Assembly: GCF_025666195.1 (NCBI RefSeq)
Contig: NZ_CP102592.1
Coordinates: forward strand, 2,728,001-2,792,000
Reading direction: 5' to 3'
DNA length: 64,000 nucleotides
Source: Xanthomonas sp. CFBP 8443
Lineage (GTDB): Bacteria; Pseudomonadota; Gammaproteobacteria; Xanthomonadales; Xanthomonadaceae
The position numbers were made by a program, and so were the translations under genes. This document shows positions 48,519 to 58,043 of this stretch, one piece after another (the first letter of the stretch is position 1; each line of letters starts with the position of its first letter). The notes beneath the pieces are model-generated. The model ran no database searches, was not told the origin of the DNA, and saw nothing but the letters and a program-made list of their open reading frames with translations.

Positions 48519-48878
48519 TCATGCACTGCCTTGCGAATCGAGCGTCCCCAACAGCTCGTGCATGCGATACGGCTTGGACAGGAACCGCGCCGTGGGCGGC
48601 AACGGCGGCAGCTGCGAGAGCGCATAGCCGGACACCAGGATCGTCACGCAGTCCGGATTCATCGCCTGCGCGGTCCGCGCGACCTCGATGCCGCTCACGC
48701 CGCCGGGCATGCTGATGTCGCTGATCACGCAGTCGAACTGGCCGATGGCCAGTTCCGCCTGTGCCTGGATGCCGTTGGCCGCCTCGAGCACGTCGAACCC
48801 GGCATCCTTCAGAGCGAGAACCGTCACCATCCGCAGCAACGCATCGTCCTCGACGTACAGGATCTTTCTGTTGGTCAT
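48519..48878 (-). CDS. Single-domain response regulator paired with a PAS kinase
   Basis: A 119-residue receiver with acidic pocket VEDDA, Asp54 (VISDISMPGG) and Lys in LSKPYRMHELL. The VSGYALSQLP and FLSKPY details resemble receivers of FixL-like hybrid kinases. The start is 4 nt after the kinase stop, so it is the kinase's direct partner. There is no output domain. Confidence 0.9.
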   Translation of the reverse strand: MTNRKILYVEDDALLRMVTVLALKDAGFDVLEAANGIQAQAELAIGQFDCVISDISMPGGVSGIEVARTAQAMNPDCVTILVSGYALSQLPPLPPTARFLSKPYRMHELLGTLDSQGSA

Positions 48879-48882
48879 GGCG

Positions 48883-49998
48883 TCAATTCGCAACGGGGAT
48901 GTACATGGTGACCAGGGTGCCTTCCCCCTCCTCGCTTTCGATGGTCGCGAACCCGCCCGACTGGCCGGCGAATCCGAATACCTGGCTCAAGCCCAGGCCG
49001 CTGCCGCTGCCGACGTCCTTGGTGGTGAAGAACGGCTCCATGGCGCGCAGCCGCACCTCCTCGGACATGCCCGGGCCGTCGTCCTGCACCGCGACGCAGA
49101 CGTAGTCGTGATCGGGCTTGGCTTCCACGTGCTGGGTCGCGTCGGACCGGCAGAGCCGGGTGGAAATCACGATCCGGCCGTGCGGCATCGCATCGCGCGC
49201 GTTCGCGACCAGGTTCATCAGCGCAGCCTCGAACTGGCTGGCGTCGACCACGACCGTCGGCAGCGCCTCTGCAAGCGCGAACTCGCAGGCGATGCTCTCG
49301 CCGGCCACCCGCCGATACAGCTCGGCGCCCTCAAAGATCAGCGCATTGACCTCGTTCGGCTCGGGCACCAGGTCCTGGCCGCGGGCGAAAGCCAGCATCT
49401 GCTGCGACAGCCTGCTGCCGCGCTCGGCCGCGTCGGTCGCCGCGCCGATCAGCAGCTTGCTGCGTGCGTCGTGCTGGCTCTTGGCCAGCAGGTCCAGGCT
49501 GCCGACGATGATCGCCAGCAGGTTGTTGAAATCGTGCGCGATGCCCAGCGTCAAGCGGCCGATGGCCTGCACCTTCTGCGCCTGCGCCAGGGCGCGTTCG
49601 GCCTTGCGCAGGTTTTCGGCGGCGTTGAACTTTTCGGTGACGTCGCGGGTGACCTTTGCATAGCCCACCAGGTCGCCGTCCTTCCACACCGGATCGATGA
49701 CGACGCTGGCGCGGAAATGCGAGCCGTCCTTCCTCACCCGCCAGCCTTCGGCCTCGTAGCGGCCTTCGCGCTTGGCCGTGTCCAGTCCCCTCCGCGGCAA
49801 GCCGTCGGCGGCGTCCTGCGGGGTATAGAACCTGGAAAAATGCTGGCCGATGATCTCGGCCTCCTCGTAGCCCTTGATGTGGCGGCCGCCGGTATTCCAG
49901 CTGAGGATGAAGCCGTCCGGGTCGAGCATGTAGATCGCGTAGTCGGTCACGCTCTGCAGGAGCAGCCGGTCTGCTTCGGTCGCAAGCGGAATGCGCAT
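48883..49998 (-). CDS. PAS-domain sensor histidine kinase
   Basis: A 371-residue soluble kinase. A PAS domain (about residues 8-125; GFILSWNTGGRHIKGYEEAEIIGQ) precedes [12 protein letters not shown] with His155, NLVANARDAMP and GSGSGLGLSQVFGF. No heme- or flavin-binding signature is obvious in the PAS domain. It is the third kinase in the window with the H-x-FNNLL type H-box. The receiver gene follows directly. Confidence 0.9.
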   Translation of the reverse strand: MRIPLATEADRLLLQSVTDYAIYMLDPDGFILSWNTGGRHIKGYEEAEIIGQHFSRFYTPQDAADGLPRRGLDTAKREGRYEAEGWRVRKDGSHFRASVVIDPVWKDGDLVGYAKVTRDVTEKFNAAENLRKAERALAQAQKVQAIGRLTLGIAHDFNNLLAIIVGSLDLLAKSQHDARSKLLIGAATDAAERGSRLSQQMLAFARGQDLVPEPNEVNALIFEGAELYRRVAGESIACEFALAEALPTVVVDASQFEAALMNLVANARDAMPHGRIVISTRLCRSDATQHVEAKPDHDYVCVAVQDDGPGMSEEVRLRAMEPFFTTKDVGSGSGLGLSQVFGFAGQSGGFATIESEEGEGTLVTMYIPVAN

Positions 49999-50729
49999 TC
50001 AATCAAGGTGGCGCTGTGAAGTGCACTCAAAGTAGCCAGCTATTTGTTAGTTTTTTGTGGATTTCGTCCCCGTGGCAGCGAATCGCCCGCGCGCCCTTGC
50101 CCGCCTGGTGCAGGACAGCCAGCCGGCGGGACGCCAGGGCTCCGCTTGCTGCAACCGGCCCGCTCCGGCACGTCCTGTCGCGCATCGCCATCGGCGGCTT
50201 CCTGGCCACCATGGTGGATTGCCTTGGCCGGCAGGCTTCGGTCGGCACCACCCGCGCCGGCGCCGGCGGGAATGCGCAGCGGGCGCGCGGGCTCGGTGGC
50301 CAACCCGGGTTTGCGCCACGGGCCGATCATCTCTTTGGCATGATCGCCAGCGCCATCCTGACAACGCCTTCGAACAAACGCTGCCGGGAAGCCGGCGCGT
50401 TGATCGGATCAGCGGTCGGATCCGTCGGCTCCGATGGGCGTGCGGATAGCCAGCGCGATCTTCGTCCGTGCTCGACGAAGATCCGAAAACCGGCACGCGC
50501 TCCCGCACGGTATTCGACGCCTTGGTCGTGGAATTTGCATGTCCTGATCCACAGCGATCCAAGCCGAGGCCATTGCAGGTAATCTTCGCCGCAATTTGCT
50601 GTGGCTGGAGCCGCTGATCTCGGACGAGCTCTGTGAAGGTCCGGCACTGCGAGCAAGAGACCGGCGCATTCGAAACCGCATTGGTTTCTACCTGAGAAGC
50701 CGGCGTAAACGATGGGGAGGAGTTTTGAC
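49999..50729. other. Long gap with no recognisable gene
   Basis: The 731 nt between the divergent PAS kinase and M61 peptidase genes contain only overlapping, Arg/Ser/Pro-rich frames on both strands. The left edge (50030-50060) is AT-rich (tatttgttagttttttgtgg) and should hold the kinase promoter; the right edge has the peptidase ribosome site GGGGAGGAG. Loose coding and uneven composition suggest decayed DNA. No transposase or integrase fragment could be named. Confidence 0.4.
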
Positions 50730-52667
50730 ATGATTGCGACAGCGTTCGCTTGGCGACGCACCTGGGGATTGCTCGCCGCCGCAACGGCGTGTCTTGTCGG
50801 CGTCTCCACGGCCGCCGGACAGACACCGACGCTTCCGGTCCAGGTGTTGGAGAGCCCATCGATCGCGCGGCCGGTCGACCACGTCTTTGCCGGCACGATC
50901 GAACTCGACGTCGAGCAGGCCGATGTGGCGCACAAGCTGTTCGTCGTTCGCGAGCGCATCCCGGTACAGCGGGCGGGCGCCATAACGCTGCTCTACCCGC
51001 GCTGGGAGGCGGCGAGCCATGGACCGAGCCTCTCGGTGGTCGATCTCGCTGGGCTGCAGGTGGAGGCCGATGGCCGGCCGCTGGCGTGGCGCCGCAATCC
51101 GCGCGATCCGCACGCCTTCGATCTGGAGGTGCCTGCCGGCACGCAGGCCATCGAGGTGCGGTTCCAGATCGTCGGCGCCGACGATGAGCTCTCGCCGGAC
51201 CTGGTGGTCGTGCCCTGGCAGCGGCTGATCCTGTACCCGGCCGGCTGGTACGCGCGCAACTTGACCATTGCCGCGACCGTGACGTTCCCGGCGGGACTGC
51301 AGCCCTTCACCTCGCTCGTGGCGCTCGACAGCCGCGACGGCAGATCGCGGTTCGCGCCAGTCTCGCTCGAAACCCTGCTCGACGCGCCGGTCTATGCTGC
51401 GCGCCACGCTCGGCAACTGTCGTTGTCCGCGCTGGGACCGGCGACGGTGTCGGTCGACCTGATCGCGCGCCGGCCCGACGATCTGGCCGTCGCGCCGGAG
51501 CGCATCGAGGCCCTGAGCCGCATGGTGGAGCAGGCGGGCGCCGTGTTCGGCGCGGCGCCGTTCGGGCACTACGCCTTCCTCGCCCGCATGGAGGACGACG
51601 GGTCGGCCGGGGGAACCGAGCACCGGAGGTCGAGCGAGATCTCCCTGCCCTCGAGCTACTTCTCCGACTGGGAGGGACAGCTCAACAACCGCGATATCCT
51701 CGCGCACGAATTCGTCCACGCCTGGAACGGCCTCTATCGGTCGCCCGCCGATCTGTGGACGCCGACGCCGAACGAGCCGCAGGGCGGCAGCCTGCTCTGG
51801 GTCTACGAAGGCCAGACGGAGTTCTGGGGCCGCGTACTGGCCGCGCGATCGGGGCTGCGCACGCGCGAGGAGACGCTCGACAAGCTGGCGCTGGATGCGG
51901 CCGAAATCGCCAACCGCCCGGGCCGTGCCTGGCGATCGCTGTCGGACGACGTCAACTATCCCGCGTTCATGCTGCGCAAGGCGGTTCCATGGCGCGACTG
52001 GCAACGCCGCCGGGACTATTATCTGGAGGGCGTCCTGCTGTGGCTCGACGTCGATGCCCTGTTGCGCGAGCAGAGCGGCGGGCGGCGTGGGATCGATGAT
52101 TTTGCGAGGATCTTCTTCGCCGGCGCCGCGCCCGATGCGCCGACGCGGACCTATGTATTCGACGATGTGGCCAAGGCGCTGAACGCGGTCGCGCCGTATG
52201 ACTGGGCCCGCTTCCTCCGGCGCTGGCTCGACGGCCACGCGGAACTCGACGTGTCAGCGGGGCTCGCACGACAGGGATGGCGGCTGGCCTACAGCGACAC
52301 CGCGACCGCTGCGTACCGCCAGAACGAGAAGGAACTCGACGTGACCGATCTGTCCTACTCGATCGGGTTGACGGTGGCCGATAGCGGGCTGGTCCGTTCG
52401 ATCGCGTGGGATGGGCCGGCCTACCGCGCGGGGATCGGCCCGAAGACGAAGATCGTGTCCATCGGCGGCGCGCCGTTCACGTGCGATGGGCTGATCGAAG
52501 CGGTGCGCCATGCAGCGAGCGCTCCGATCAGCGTGACGTTCGAGCAGGACGGCCGCACTGTCGCCCGCACCCTGGATTACCGCGGCACGCTGCGCTACCC
52601 GCACCTGGAACGGATCGCGGGACAGCCGGATCGACTGGGGACGCTGTTCGCGCCGCGGCAAAAATGA
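50730..52667 (+). CDS. M61 family metallopeptidase with PDZ domain
   Basis: A 645-residue exported peptidase of the glycyl-aminopeptidase family. A signal peptide (cleavage near TAAGQ) is followed by a beta-rich N-terminal domain, the zinc motif HEFVH (His326, His330) with Glu360 in YEGQTEFWG as third ligand, and a C-terminal PDZ-like domain (about 545-620; IAWDGPAYRAGIGPKTKIVSI). ATG 50730 is preferred to 50712 because GGGGAGGAG lies just ahead. It should trim small neutral residues from peptides in the periplasm. Confidence 0.9.
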   Translation: MIATAFAWRRTWGLLAAATACLVGVSTAAGQTPTLPVQVLESPSIARPVDHVFAGTIELDVEQADVAHKLFVVRERIPVQRAGAITLLYPRWEAASHGPSLSVVDLAGLQVEADGRPLAWRRNPRDPHAFDLEVPAGTQAIEVRFQIVGADDELSPDLVVVPWQRLILYPAGWYARNLTIAATVTFPAGLQPFTSLVALDSRDGRSRFAPVSLETLLDAPVYAARHARQLSLSALGPATVSVDLIARRPDDLAVAPERIEALSRMVEQAGAVFGAAPFGHYAFLARMEDDGSAGGTEHRRSSEISLPSSYFSDWEGQLNNRDILAHEFVHAWNGLYRSPADLWTPTPNEPQGGSLLWVYEGQTEFWGRVLAARSGLRTREETLDKLALDAAEIANRPGRAWRSLSDDVNYPAFMLRKAVPWRDWQRRRDYYLEGVLLWLDVDALLREQSGGRRGIDDFARIFFAGAAPDAPTRTYVFDDVAKALNAVAPYDWARFLRRWLDGHAELDVSAGLARQGWRLAYSDTATAAYRQNEKELDVTDLSYSIGLTVADSGLVRSIAWDGPAYRAGIGPKTKIVSIGGAPFTCDGLIEAVRHAASAPISVTFEQDGRTVARTLDYRGTLRYPHLERIAGQPDRLGTLFAPRQK

Positions 52668-53245
52668 TCCAGCCTCCGCTGCTCGTCGCCGGCGCTGCCG
52701 CCGCCCTGCCCTGCTGACCCCCGATCGGGCCGCGGCTTTCCCTCGATCCCCAATATCGAAAGATGTTCCAAGCATGGCGATCGTCCCGAGCTGGGGACAA
52801 GCACCTGCCTACGAGCTTCTGCGATGCGCGCGGCCCACTCCAGCATGGCAACCCGCGCCACGTCTTCCAGTTCCTTGTGGCTGGCACCGTCGCGGGACCA
52901 GATCGACATGCCGGTCTGCACGGTCTGGACGAAGCGGCGAGAGCGCGGACATCGGTCGAGCCGGGATCTCTGCATCGGCAATGGCACGGCGCAGACGTGA
53001 CTCGAGGCGTCCAGGGTGACCGCCCGGACGATTTCACCAGTTCGCCGAGTCCCGCATGGCCTTCGCTGCCGACCGAGGAGCGCGTGGCCATGCAGCCGCG
53101 CGAAATGTCGGCCACGCCCCCGTCAGGGCCGCCGCTTGGCACGGCCATATATTATGGCCATCATATAAACAGAAAGGCGATGCGCCCTGCAGACGCCAAT
53201 CTTGCCGAAGCCGTCCGCGCCCTGCGGCCGGCCCACATTGGAGAC
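52668..53245. other. Gap with possible decayed - strand coding
   Basis: No gene is assigned in these 578 nt. A - strand frame at 52595-52987 has a protein-like stretch (SHKELEDVARVAMLEWAARI), but it has no good start and its end lies inside the peptidase gene. A palindrome and AT-rich promoter-like DNA lie at 53148-53167, before the thioesterase gene. Confidence 0.4.
53148..53167. promoter_or_regulatory. AT-rich near-palindrome before the thioesterase gene
   Basis: TATATTATGGCCATCATATA is a 20-bp inverted repeat with a single mismatched base pair. It is the most AT-rich patch for kilobases and lies 78 nt before the chosen start codon. It could be a -10 region overlapped by an operator. Confidence 0.45.
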
Positions 53246-53719
53246 ATGCCAGTGAATCTCGTCGACGAAATCGCCCCCGGCCTTTCCGGGCTTGAGACCC
53301 TGCAGGCGCTGATCGCCGCCGGAGGCCGACCGCCGATCGGCGATTCGCTGGACTTCACTTTCGTCGAAGCCGGCGATGGATGGGCCGTCTTCGCAGGCAC
53401 GCCCAGCGTGCACGCCTACAACCCGATCGGCACCGTCCACGGCGGCTATGCCGCGACGCTGCTCGATTCGGCGTGCGGTTGCGCCGTACACTCCACGTTG
53501 TCGGCGGACCAGGCCTACACCACTTTGGAACTGAAGGTTTCGTACCTGCGCCCGATCACCGCCGACACCGGCCCGCTCCGCGCGGAAGGCCGCGTCCTGT
53601 CCGTCGGCCGCCGTGCCGCCTTTGCCGAGGCGACGCTGAAGGACGCCAACGCGCGCATCTATGCCAGCGCGACCTCGACCCTGTTGGTGATGGAGCGCCC
53701 CCAACGGCAGCGCTCCTGA
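53246..53719 (+). CDS. PaaI-type hotdog thioesterase
   Basis: A 157-residue acyl-CoA thioesterase-like protein. The hotdog signature YNPIGTVHGGYAATLLDSACGCAVHS carries the usual His-Gly-Gly and Asp; AEATLKDANARIYASATSTLLV ends the fold. ATG 53246 is chosen because the protein then begins at the family start (LSGLETLQALIA) and the AT-rich palindrome lies upstream. An ATG at 53180 has AAAGG before it and would add 22 residues. Substrate unknown. Confidence 0.85.
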   Translation: MPVNLVDEIAPGLSGLETLQALIAAGGRPPIGDSLDFTFVEAGDGWAVFAGTPSVHAYNPIGTVHGGYAATLLDSACGCAVHSTLSADQAYTTLELKVSYLRPITADTGPLRAEGRVLSVGRRAAFAEATLKDANARIYASATSTLLVMERPQRQRS

Positions 53720-53734
53720 CCCGAAAAAACAGCA

Positions 53735-54082
53735 ACTGCAAAGTTCGTCCGGATACGCCGGAAGATCCGCAACCGTCTCGATGGACCTTGGGACGGTCGC
53801 GTGCACCGTGAGAGCGCCCTCCGGCACGTCTCCCTCACGCTCGAGCGCAATCTCGGCGAAGGCCCTTGGCGCTCCCAGCGCCGGAAAGCCCGCCGGCGGC
53901 ACATCCGTAGTCCAACGGCCACGAAGTCGCAAGCCTCACGACGAGCTTTACCGACCCAGTACAGCGCATTGCCCCGGCGTTCGACGAGCTGCAGCGCATG
54001 TCCCGTTTCGCCGTCCACCGACATAGCGCTCCAGGGATGCATCCGGCGGCGTCCAGGCATGCGCGAAAGACAAACCGCAGAT
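53735..54082 (-). pseudogene. Possible frameshifted remnant downstream of the oligopeptidase
   Basis: Three - strand frames joined end to end read like one ordinary protein: LSFAHAWTPPDASLERYV (from 54082), then VDGETGHALQLVERRGNALYWVG, then RWTTDVPPAGFPALGAPRAF and EGALTVHATVPRSIETVADL (to about 53735). All three have GC-rich third positions. Two frame changes would be needed, near 54022 and 53918. Family not recognised. It may equally be chance frames in GC-rich DNA. Confidence 0.25.
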
Positions 54083-54101
54083 CGCGGCCGGGTCATTCCA
54101 C

Positions 54102-56285
54102 CTATTGCTTTGTCTCGTCTCCTACGTTGAGGCCCGTCCAATGCGCGGCGAACGCCAGCATGTCGGCCGCCTCCTCGATCACCTTGCTGGTCGGCTTGCC
54201 TGTGCCATGGCCCGCTCGGGCATCGACCCGCAGCAGCCGCGGCCGGGGGCCCAGGTCCGCAGCCTGCAGTGCAGCGAGATATTTATAGCTATGCGCCGGC
54301 ACGACGCGATTGTCCGCATCGGCGGTCATCACTAGGATCGCGGGATACGGCTTGCCTGCCCTGACATTGTGATAGGGCGAATAGGACAGGAGGTTGCGGA
54401 AATCGGCCTCGCGCTCGCTATCGCCGTACTCGCCAAGCCACAAGGCGCCGCCGGTGAACTTGCCGAAACGCAGCATGTCCATGACGCCGACGCTCGGCAG
54501 TGCCGCCGCAAACAGGTCGGGACGCTGGTTGACGACCGCGCCGACCATCAATCCGCCCGCGGAGTCGCCATAGATCGCGACGCCGTCGGACGGCGCCATC
54601 TTGTTCGCGCGCAGATACTCGGCCGCGCCGATCATGTCGTCGAAGCCGTTCTGCTTCTTCAAGCCGCGCCCTGCCGCATGCCACGCTGCGCCATATTCGC
54701 CGCCGCCGCGCATGTTGACGAACGCGACAGCGCCGCCCTGCAGAATCCACGGAGTCAGCATGGCGGAATAACCCGGCGGCATGCTGATCGCGAAGCCACC
54801 ATAGCCGGTCAGGAGGGTCGGAACGGGGCCAGACGTACCTTTCCGCCGTGCGATGAACATCGGCACCCGCGCGCCGTCCTTCGACCGATAGAAATGTTGC
54901 GAGACGGTGATCGAGGCCAGGTCGGCGCCGATCTTTGGCGTTACCCATGCACCCACTCGTCCGCTCGCGACGTCATATCGATAGACCGTATTGGGCTGGT
55001 TGAAGCTCGCGTAGACGAAGAATGCTTCGCGATCCTCCGGCTCGCCGACGACAGTGCTCACGCTGCCGATGCCGGGCAAATTCACAATGCCCTCGGCGCT
55101 GCCATCAAGCTTGAAGCGGTGGATCTCCGATTTGGCGTCGACAAGGTAGGTCGCGAGGAGCCGCCCCCCGGACAGATATCCGCCGGTCAAGATGGCGTCC
55201 TGCTGCGGCAGCAGGTCCGTGAACACTGGCCTCGGCGCATCGAGATCCACGCTCACGATTTTCGATCGTTCGGCGCCCTTGTCGGTCATCAGCAGGAGCC
55301 TCGTGCCGACATTGCCAATGACCGACCATCGATCCCGTGCGTTCTCGATCAATGGGCGGGGCGATCGGCCGCGCCGCCCCAGGTCGACCACCGAGACGTC
55401 GGCATGCACCAGATCATCGCTCGAATAGACGATCGCATAACGGCCATCGGCGGTGAGGCCGGCGGAGTTGATCCGCCCAGGCTTCGATGGTGTCGCGAAG
55501 AACAGCGTGTCGTCCGCCTGCGGCGTGCCGATCCGATGGAAATAAATGGCGTGATTGAGAAGACTTGCGGCGTCGGCGGCGCCGCGCCTGGGTTCGGGAT
55601 ATCGGGAATAGTAGAAACCCGATCCGTCATTGGCCCATGCGATCTGCGTGAACCGTGCCCACTGCACGACGTCACCCGTCGCCTTCCCGGTTGTCACGTC
55701 GAGGACGCGGATCGTGCGCCAGTCGCTGCCGCCATCCTGCACGGCATAGGCCACGCGCGTCCCGTCTCGTGATGCCCTCCATTCCGCAAACGCGACGGTG
55801 CCGTCCTTCGACCATGCCGCGGGATCGATCAGGATGCGCTCGGCGCCCGCGTCGTCGCGCATGACCAGCACGGGTTGGTTCTGATCGCCCGCTTTGCGCG
55901 TGAAGAAGTAATGGCCCCCGCTCTTCTGCGGGATGCCGAGGCGCTCATAGTCATAGGTCGAGGCGAGCGATCGGCGGAAGACCTCACGGCCGGGCAGGTT
56001 GGAAAGGTACGCCGTCGTCAAGCGCTGCTGCGCGTGGATCCACGCCGCGACGTGCTTGTCGGTGCGGGAATCCCCTTCGAGCCAACGATAGGGATCCGGA
56101 ACAGATACGCCGAACCGATTGTCGGCCACCATACCGCGCGTTGTCTCCGGGTACGCGATCTGCATGGTGTCCGGGCCGGGCGAAGATTCTTTCGCCGTGC
56201 TCCCACCATCGAAGCAAGCCGTCTGCGCACCCGCCAACACGGCGGACACGCATAGTGCTTTCCCGAACCGTCGTCGGGAGATCAA
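54102..56285 (-). CDS. Prolyl oligopeptidase family protein (S9A), exported
   Basis: A 727-residue serine peptidase. The N terminus has a twin-arginine signal (SRRRFGKALCVSAVLAG) and a lipobox-like QTAC. A seven-bladed propeller (about 50-440) is followed by the hydrolase domain: nucleophile in GDSAGGLMVG (usually GGSNGG), Asp in DADNRVVPAHSY and His in RAGHGTGKP. TTG 56285 overlaps the upstream stop (TTGA) with GGAG 8 nt ahead; GTG at 56291 or 56294 are alternatives. The third-position GC is lower than in core genes. It should cleave short proline-containing peptides. Confidence 0.88.
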   Translation of the reverse strand: MISRRRFGKALCVSAVLAGAQTACFDGGSTAKESSPGPDTMQIAYPETTRGMVADNRFGVSVPDPYRWLEGDSRTDKHVAAWIHAQQRLTTAYLSNLPGREVFRRSLASTYDYERLGIPQKSGGHYFFTRKAGDQNQPVLVMRDDAGAERILIDPAAWSKDGTVAFAEWRASRDGTRVAYAVQDGGSDWRTIRVLDVTTGKATGDVVQWARFTQIAWANDGSGFYYSRYPEPRRGAADAASLLNHAIYFHRIGTPQADDTLFFATPSKPGRINSAGLTADGRYAIVYSSDDLVHADVSVVDLGRRGRSPRPLIENARDRWSVIGNVGTRLLLMTDKGAERSKIVSVDLDAPRPVFTDLLPQQDAILTGGYLSGGRLLATYLVDAKSEIHRFKLDGSAEGIVNLPGIGSVSTVVGEPEDREAFFVYASFNQPNTVYRYDVASGRVGAWVTPKIGADLASITVSQHFYRSKDGARVPMFIARRKGTSGPVPTLLTGYGGFAISMPPGYSAMLTPWILQGGAVAFVNMRGGGEYGAAWHAAGRGLKKQNGFDDMIGAAEYLRANKMAPSDGVAIYGDSAGGLMVGAVVNQRPDLFAAALPSVGVMDMLRFGKFTGGALWLGEYGDSEREADFRNLLSYSPYHNVRAGKPYPAILVMTADADNRVVPAHSYKYLAALQAADLGPRPRLLRVDARAGHGTGKPTSKVIEEAADMLAFAAHWTGLNVGDETKQ

Positions 56286-56635
56286 CGGCACCACTCCGGC
56301 CGCTCGCCGCGTTCTCGCGCTCGCTCGGCCTCGCGGTTGCACCGCATCCTGCGGACTGTCTCCACATTGTCCCGCGCGGCTTCAGCATTGTTCCGCTGCT
56401 GCTCGGACGCGTTGAGCAACGCGTCGTCGCGGCGGCGCTGCTGTTCAAGCATGCACCTCGTGAAATCCCTGCCGTGATCCGCCCCAAACCGTTCGCAAGT
56501 TCTACGGTCTTCTTGGTGGGCTTCGCGCCCCCAATCGATCGCGGATGCGCTGCCCGCGATGCCAGCAGTGGCCAGAATCGCGGCGAGCGTCATCAATGCG
56601 GATCGATACAAGCTGAGAGGATTTTTTCTGATCAT
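56282..56635 (-). CDS. Small secreted Arg/Glu-rich protein
   Basis: A 117-residue protein of unrecognised family. It has a basic N terminus and signal peptide (hydrophobic residues 12-31, cleavage near SASA-ID). The mature part is strongly charged, probably all-helical, and has four Cys (in RRTCERF, TRCMLEQ, RRMRCNRE and EWCR) that could form two disulfides. AAGGAG lies 9 nt before ATG 56635. The oligopeptidase gene begins in its stop codon, so the two proteins are made together and may act together in the periplasm. Confidence 0.72.
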   Translation of the reverse strand: MIRKNPLSLYRSALMTLAAILATAGIAGSASAIDWGREAHQEDRRTCERFGADHGRDFTRCMLEQQRRRDDALLNASEQQRNNAEAARDNVETVRRMRCNREAERARERGERPEWCR

Positions 56636-56723
56636 TTCCTTGCACTCCTTTCGGTGCCGTCATCGGCGACACCGCTAGGAAAGCAGGCCAAGATTGCGGG
56701 AACCTGGGCTCGAGCAAAAACCG

Positions 56724-58043
56724 TCAGCGCGAAGCAAACTCGGCACGCACGATCGTGCCGCCGCCAGGCGCGCTTGAGATCGAAACCCGTCCGTCGTGCC
56801 TTTCAATGATCTGCTGCACCAAGTTGAGGCCGAGTCCGCTCCCGGTCGAACGTGGTCGCAAGCGATGGAACGGTTCGAACACGCGTTCACGCTCCTCTGG
56901 TGGTATGCCCGGACCGTCGTCCTCCACCTCGAAGCCTGCTTCCAGTACGCGCAGAACGACATGATGCCCGCCATGCTCGATTGCATTCTGTATGAGATTC
57001 GTCATCACCCGCTCGATCGCACCCGTATCACCGCGAAGCGACGCTTTTCCTTCGATCTGCAACTCGATCGAGCGCTCCGATGCAATCAGTAGCGGCGCCA
57101 GATCCGCGGCGACACGCCGGGCGAGCGCTTCGAGATCGATGCTTTCGTCGCTCCAGTCGGCGTCCAACCGCTGAATATCGAGCATCTGCTCGGCCAGGTT
57201 GCTTAGCCGTGCCACATCGCCACTCAGCTTGCGTGTGGCCGGCTCGGCTGCGGTGTCCACTTTCAAGCGCAGGATGGCGATGGGCGTGCGCAGCTCGTGC
57301 GCGGCGGAGGCGATGAAGCGCCGCTGCCGCTCATAGCCCTCGTCAAGCCTGCGCAGGGCATCGTTCACGGCTCGCACCAACGGCGCGATTTCGGTCGGCA
57401 CATGCTCCTCGCTCAGCCGCCGCCCACGCCGGTTCGCGTCGATCTGCTCGGCCTCCTGAGCGATCTTGGATACACCGGCGAGCGCTTGCCGAACGATCCA
57501 TGGCGTCACCAGCAGCGAGATCAGTGCCAGTGCGAGGAAGATTGGAATGACGATAAAATTGGACGCAAGAAGAACGACGAGACTGACGTCGGTCAGCTTG
57601 CCATGCCCCAGAATCGTCAAGGTCCCGGCCGGGGCGACCTCTCGCCGGATCACCGCCGACAGGCGGTAAGGTGGAGACCGATCGCGCAGCTGCGCGTAGG
57701 ATAGATCACGCAGTCGCCCGAGAAGCGATGCGTATTGCGACGGCACGCTGCCAAATGCGACGCTTCGGCCGGAATCGTCCTCGGCCACAAACCAGAGATC
57801 CGGAGATTTTTCGCGAAGCTCGGCCAGTTCCGGTGTCTCGCGCACCGAAAGACTCCCGTTCTGATCACGGACGATCGCGCGCGCGATCACCGGCGTAATC
57901 GCCTCGTCGGTGTAAAGGCCGCCGCTGTCCATGCGAAGCGCCAACGTCATGAAGAATGTGCAGGCGATCAGCAATGTCGCGAGCTGGAAGATCAGCGGTT
58001 TGACGATCAGCGGGCGTTTCAGCGAAGGCGAACCTTGCTTCAT
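56724..58043 (-). CDS. Sensor histidine kinase (QseC-like layout)
   Basis: A 439-residue membrane kinase: helix at about 13-37, periplasmic domain to 150, helix at about 153-180, HAMP linker, H-box SAAHELRTPIA with His249, N-box NLIQNAIEHG, and GSGLGLNLVQQI. ATG 58043 overlaps the regulator stop (ATGA). Third-position GC is about 70 percent by eye, below core genes such as ppsA. It lies 88 nt upstream of the small secreted protein gene on the same strand and may control that gene and the peptidase. Confidence 0.9.
   Translation of the reverse strand: MKQGSPSLKRPLIVKPLIFQLATLLIACTFFMTLALRMDSGGLYTDEAITPVIARAIVRDQNGSLSVRETPELAELREKSPDLWFVAEDDSGRSVAFGSVPSQYASLLGRLRDLSYAQLRDRSPPYRLSAVIRREVAPAGTLTILGHGKLTDVSLVVLLASNFIVIPIFLALALISLLVTPWIVRQALAGVSKIAQEAEQIDANRRGRRLSEEHVPTEIAPLVRAVNDALRRLDEGYERQRRFIASAAHELRTPIAILRLKVDTAAEPATRKLSGDVARLSNLAEQMLDIQRLDADWSDESIDLEALARRVAADLAPLLIASERSIELQIEGKASLRGDTGAIERVMTNLIQNAIEHGGHHVVLRVLEAGFEVEDDGPGIPPEERERVFEPFHRLRPRSTGSGLGLNLVQQIIERHDGRVSISSAPGGGTIVRAEFASR

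Noticed and set aside
49999..50729. Insertion-sequence remnant in the gap before the M61 gene
   Set aside because: Some - strand stretches faintly recalled transposase motifs, but no DDE or HTH signature, terminal inverted repeats or target duplication could be identified.
52595..52987. 130-codon - strand gene after the M61 peptidase
   Set aside because: It overlaps the peptidase 3' end, lacks a ribosome site, and most of its length has poor protein character; only one short stretch looks coding.
54102..56285. Lasso-peptide isopeptidase
   Set aside because: These also belong to the S9 oligopeptidases, but no lasso precursor, cyclase, leader protease or TonB receptor gene is nearby, and the small secreted protein does not look like a lasso precursor.
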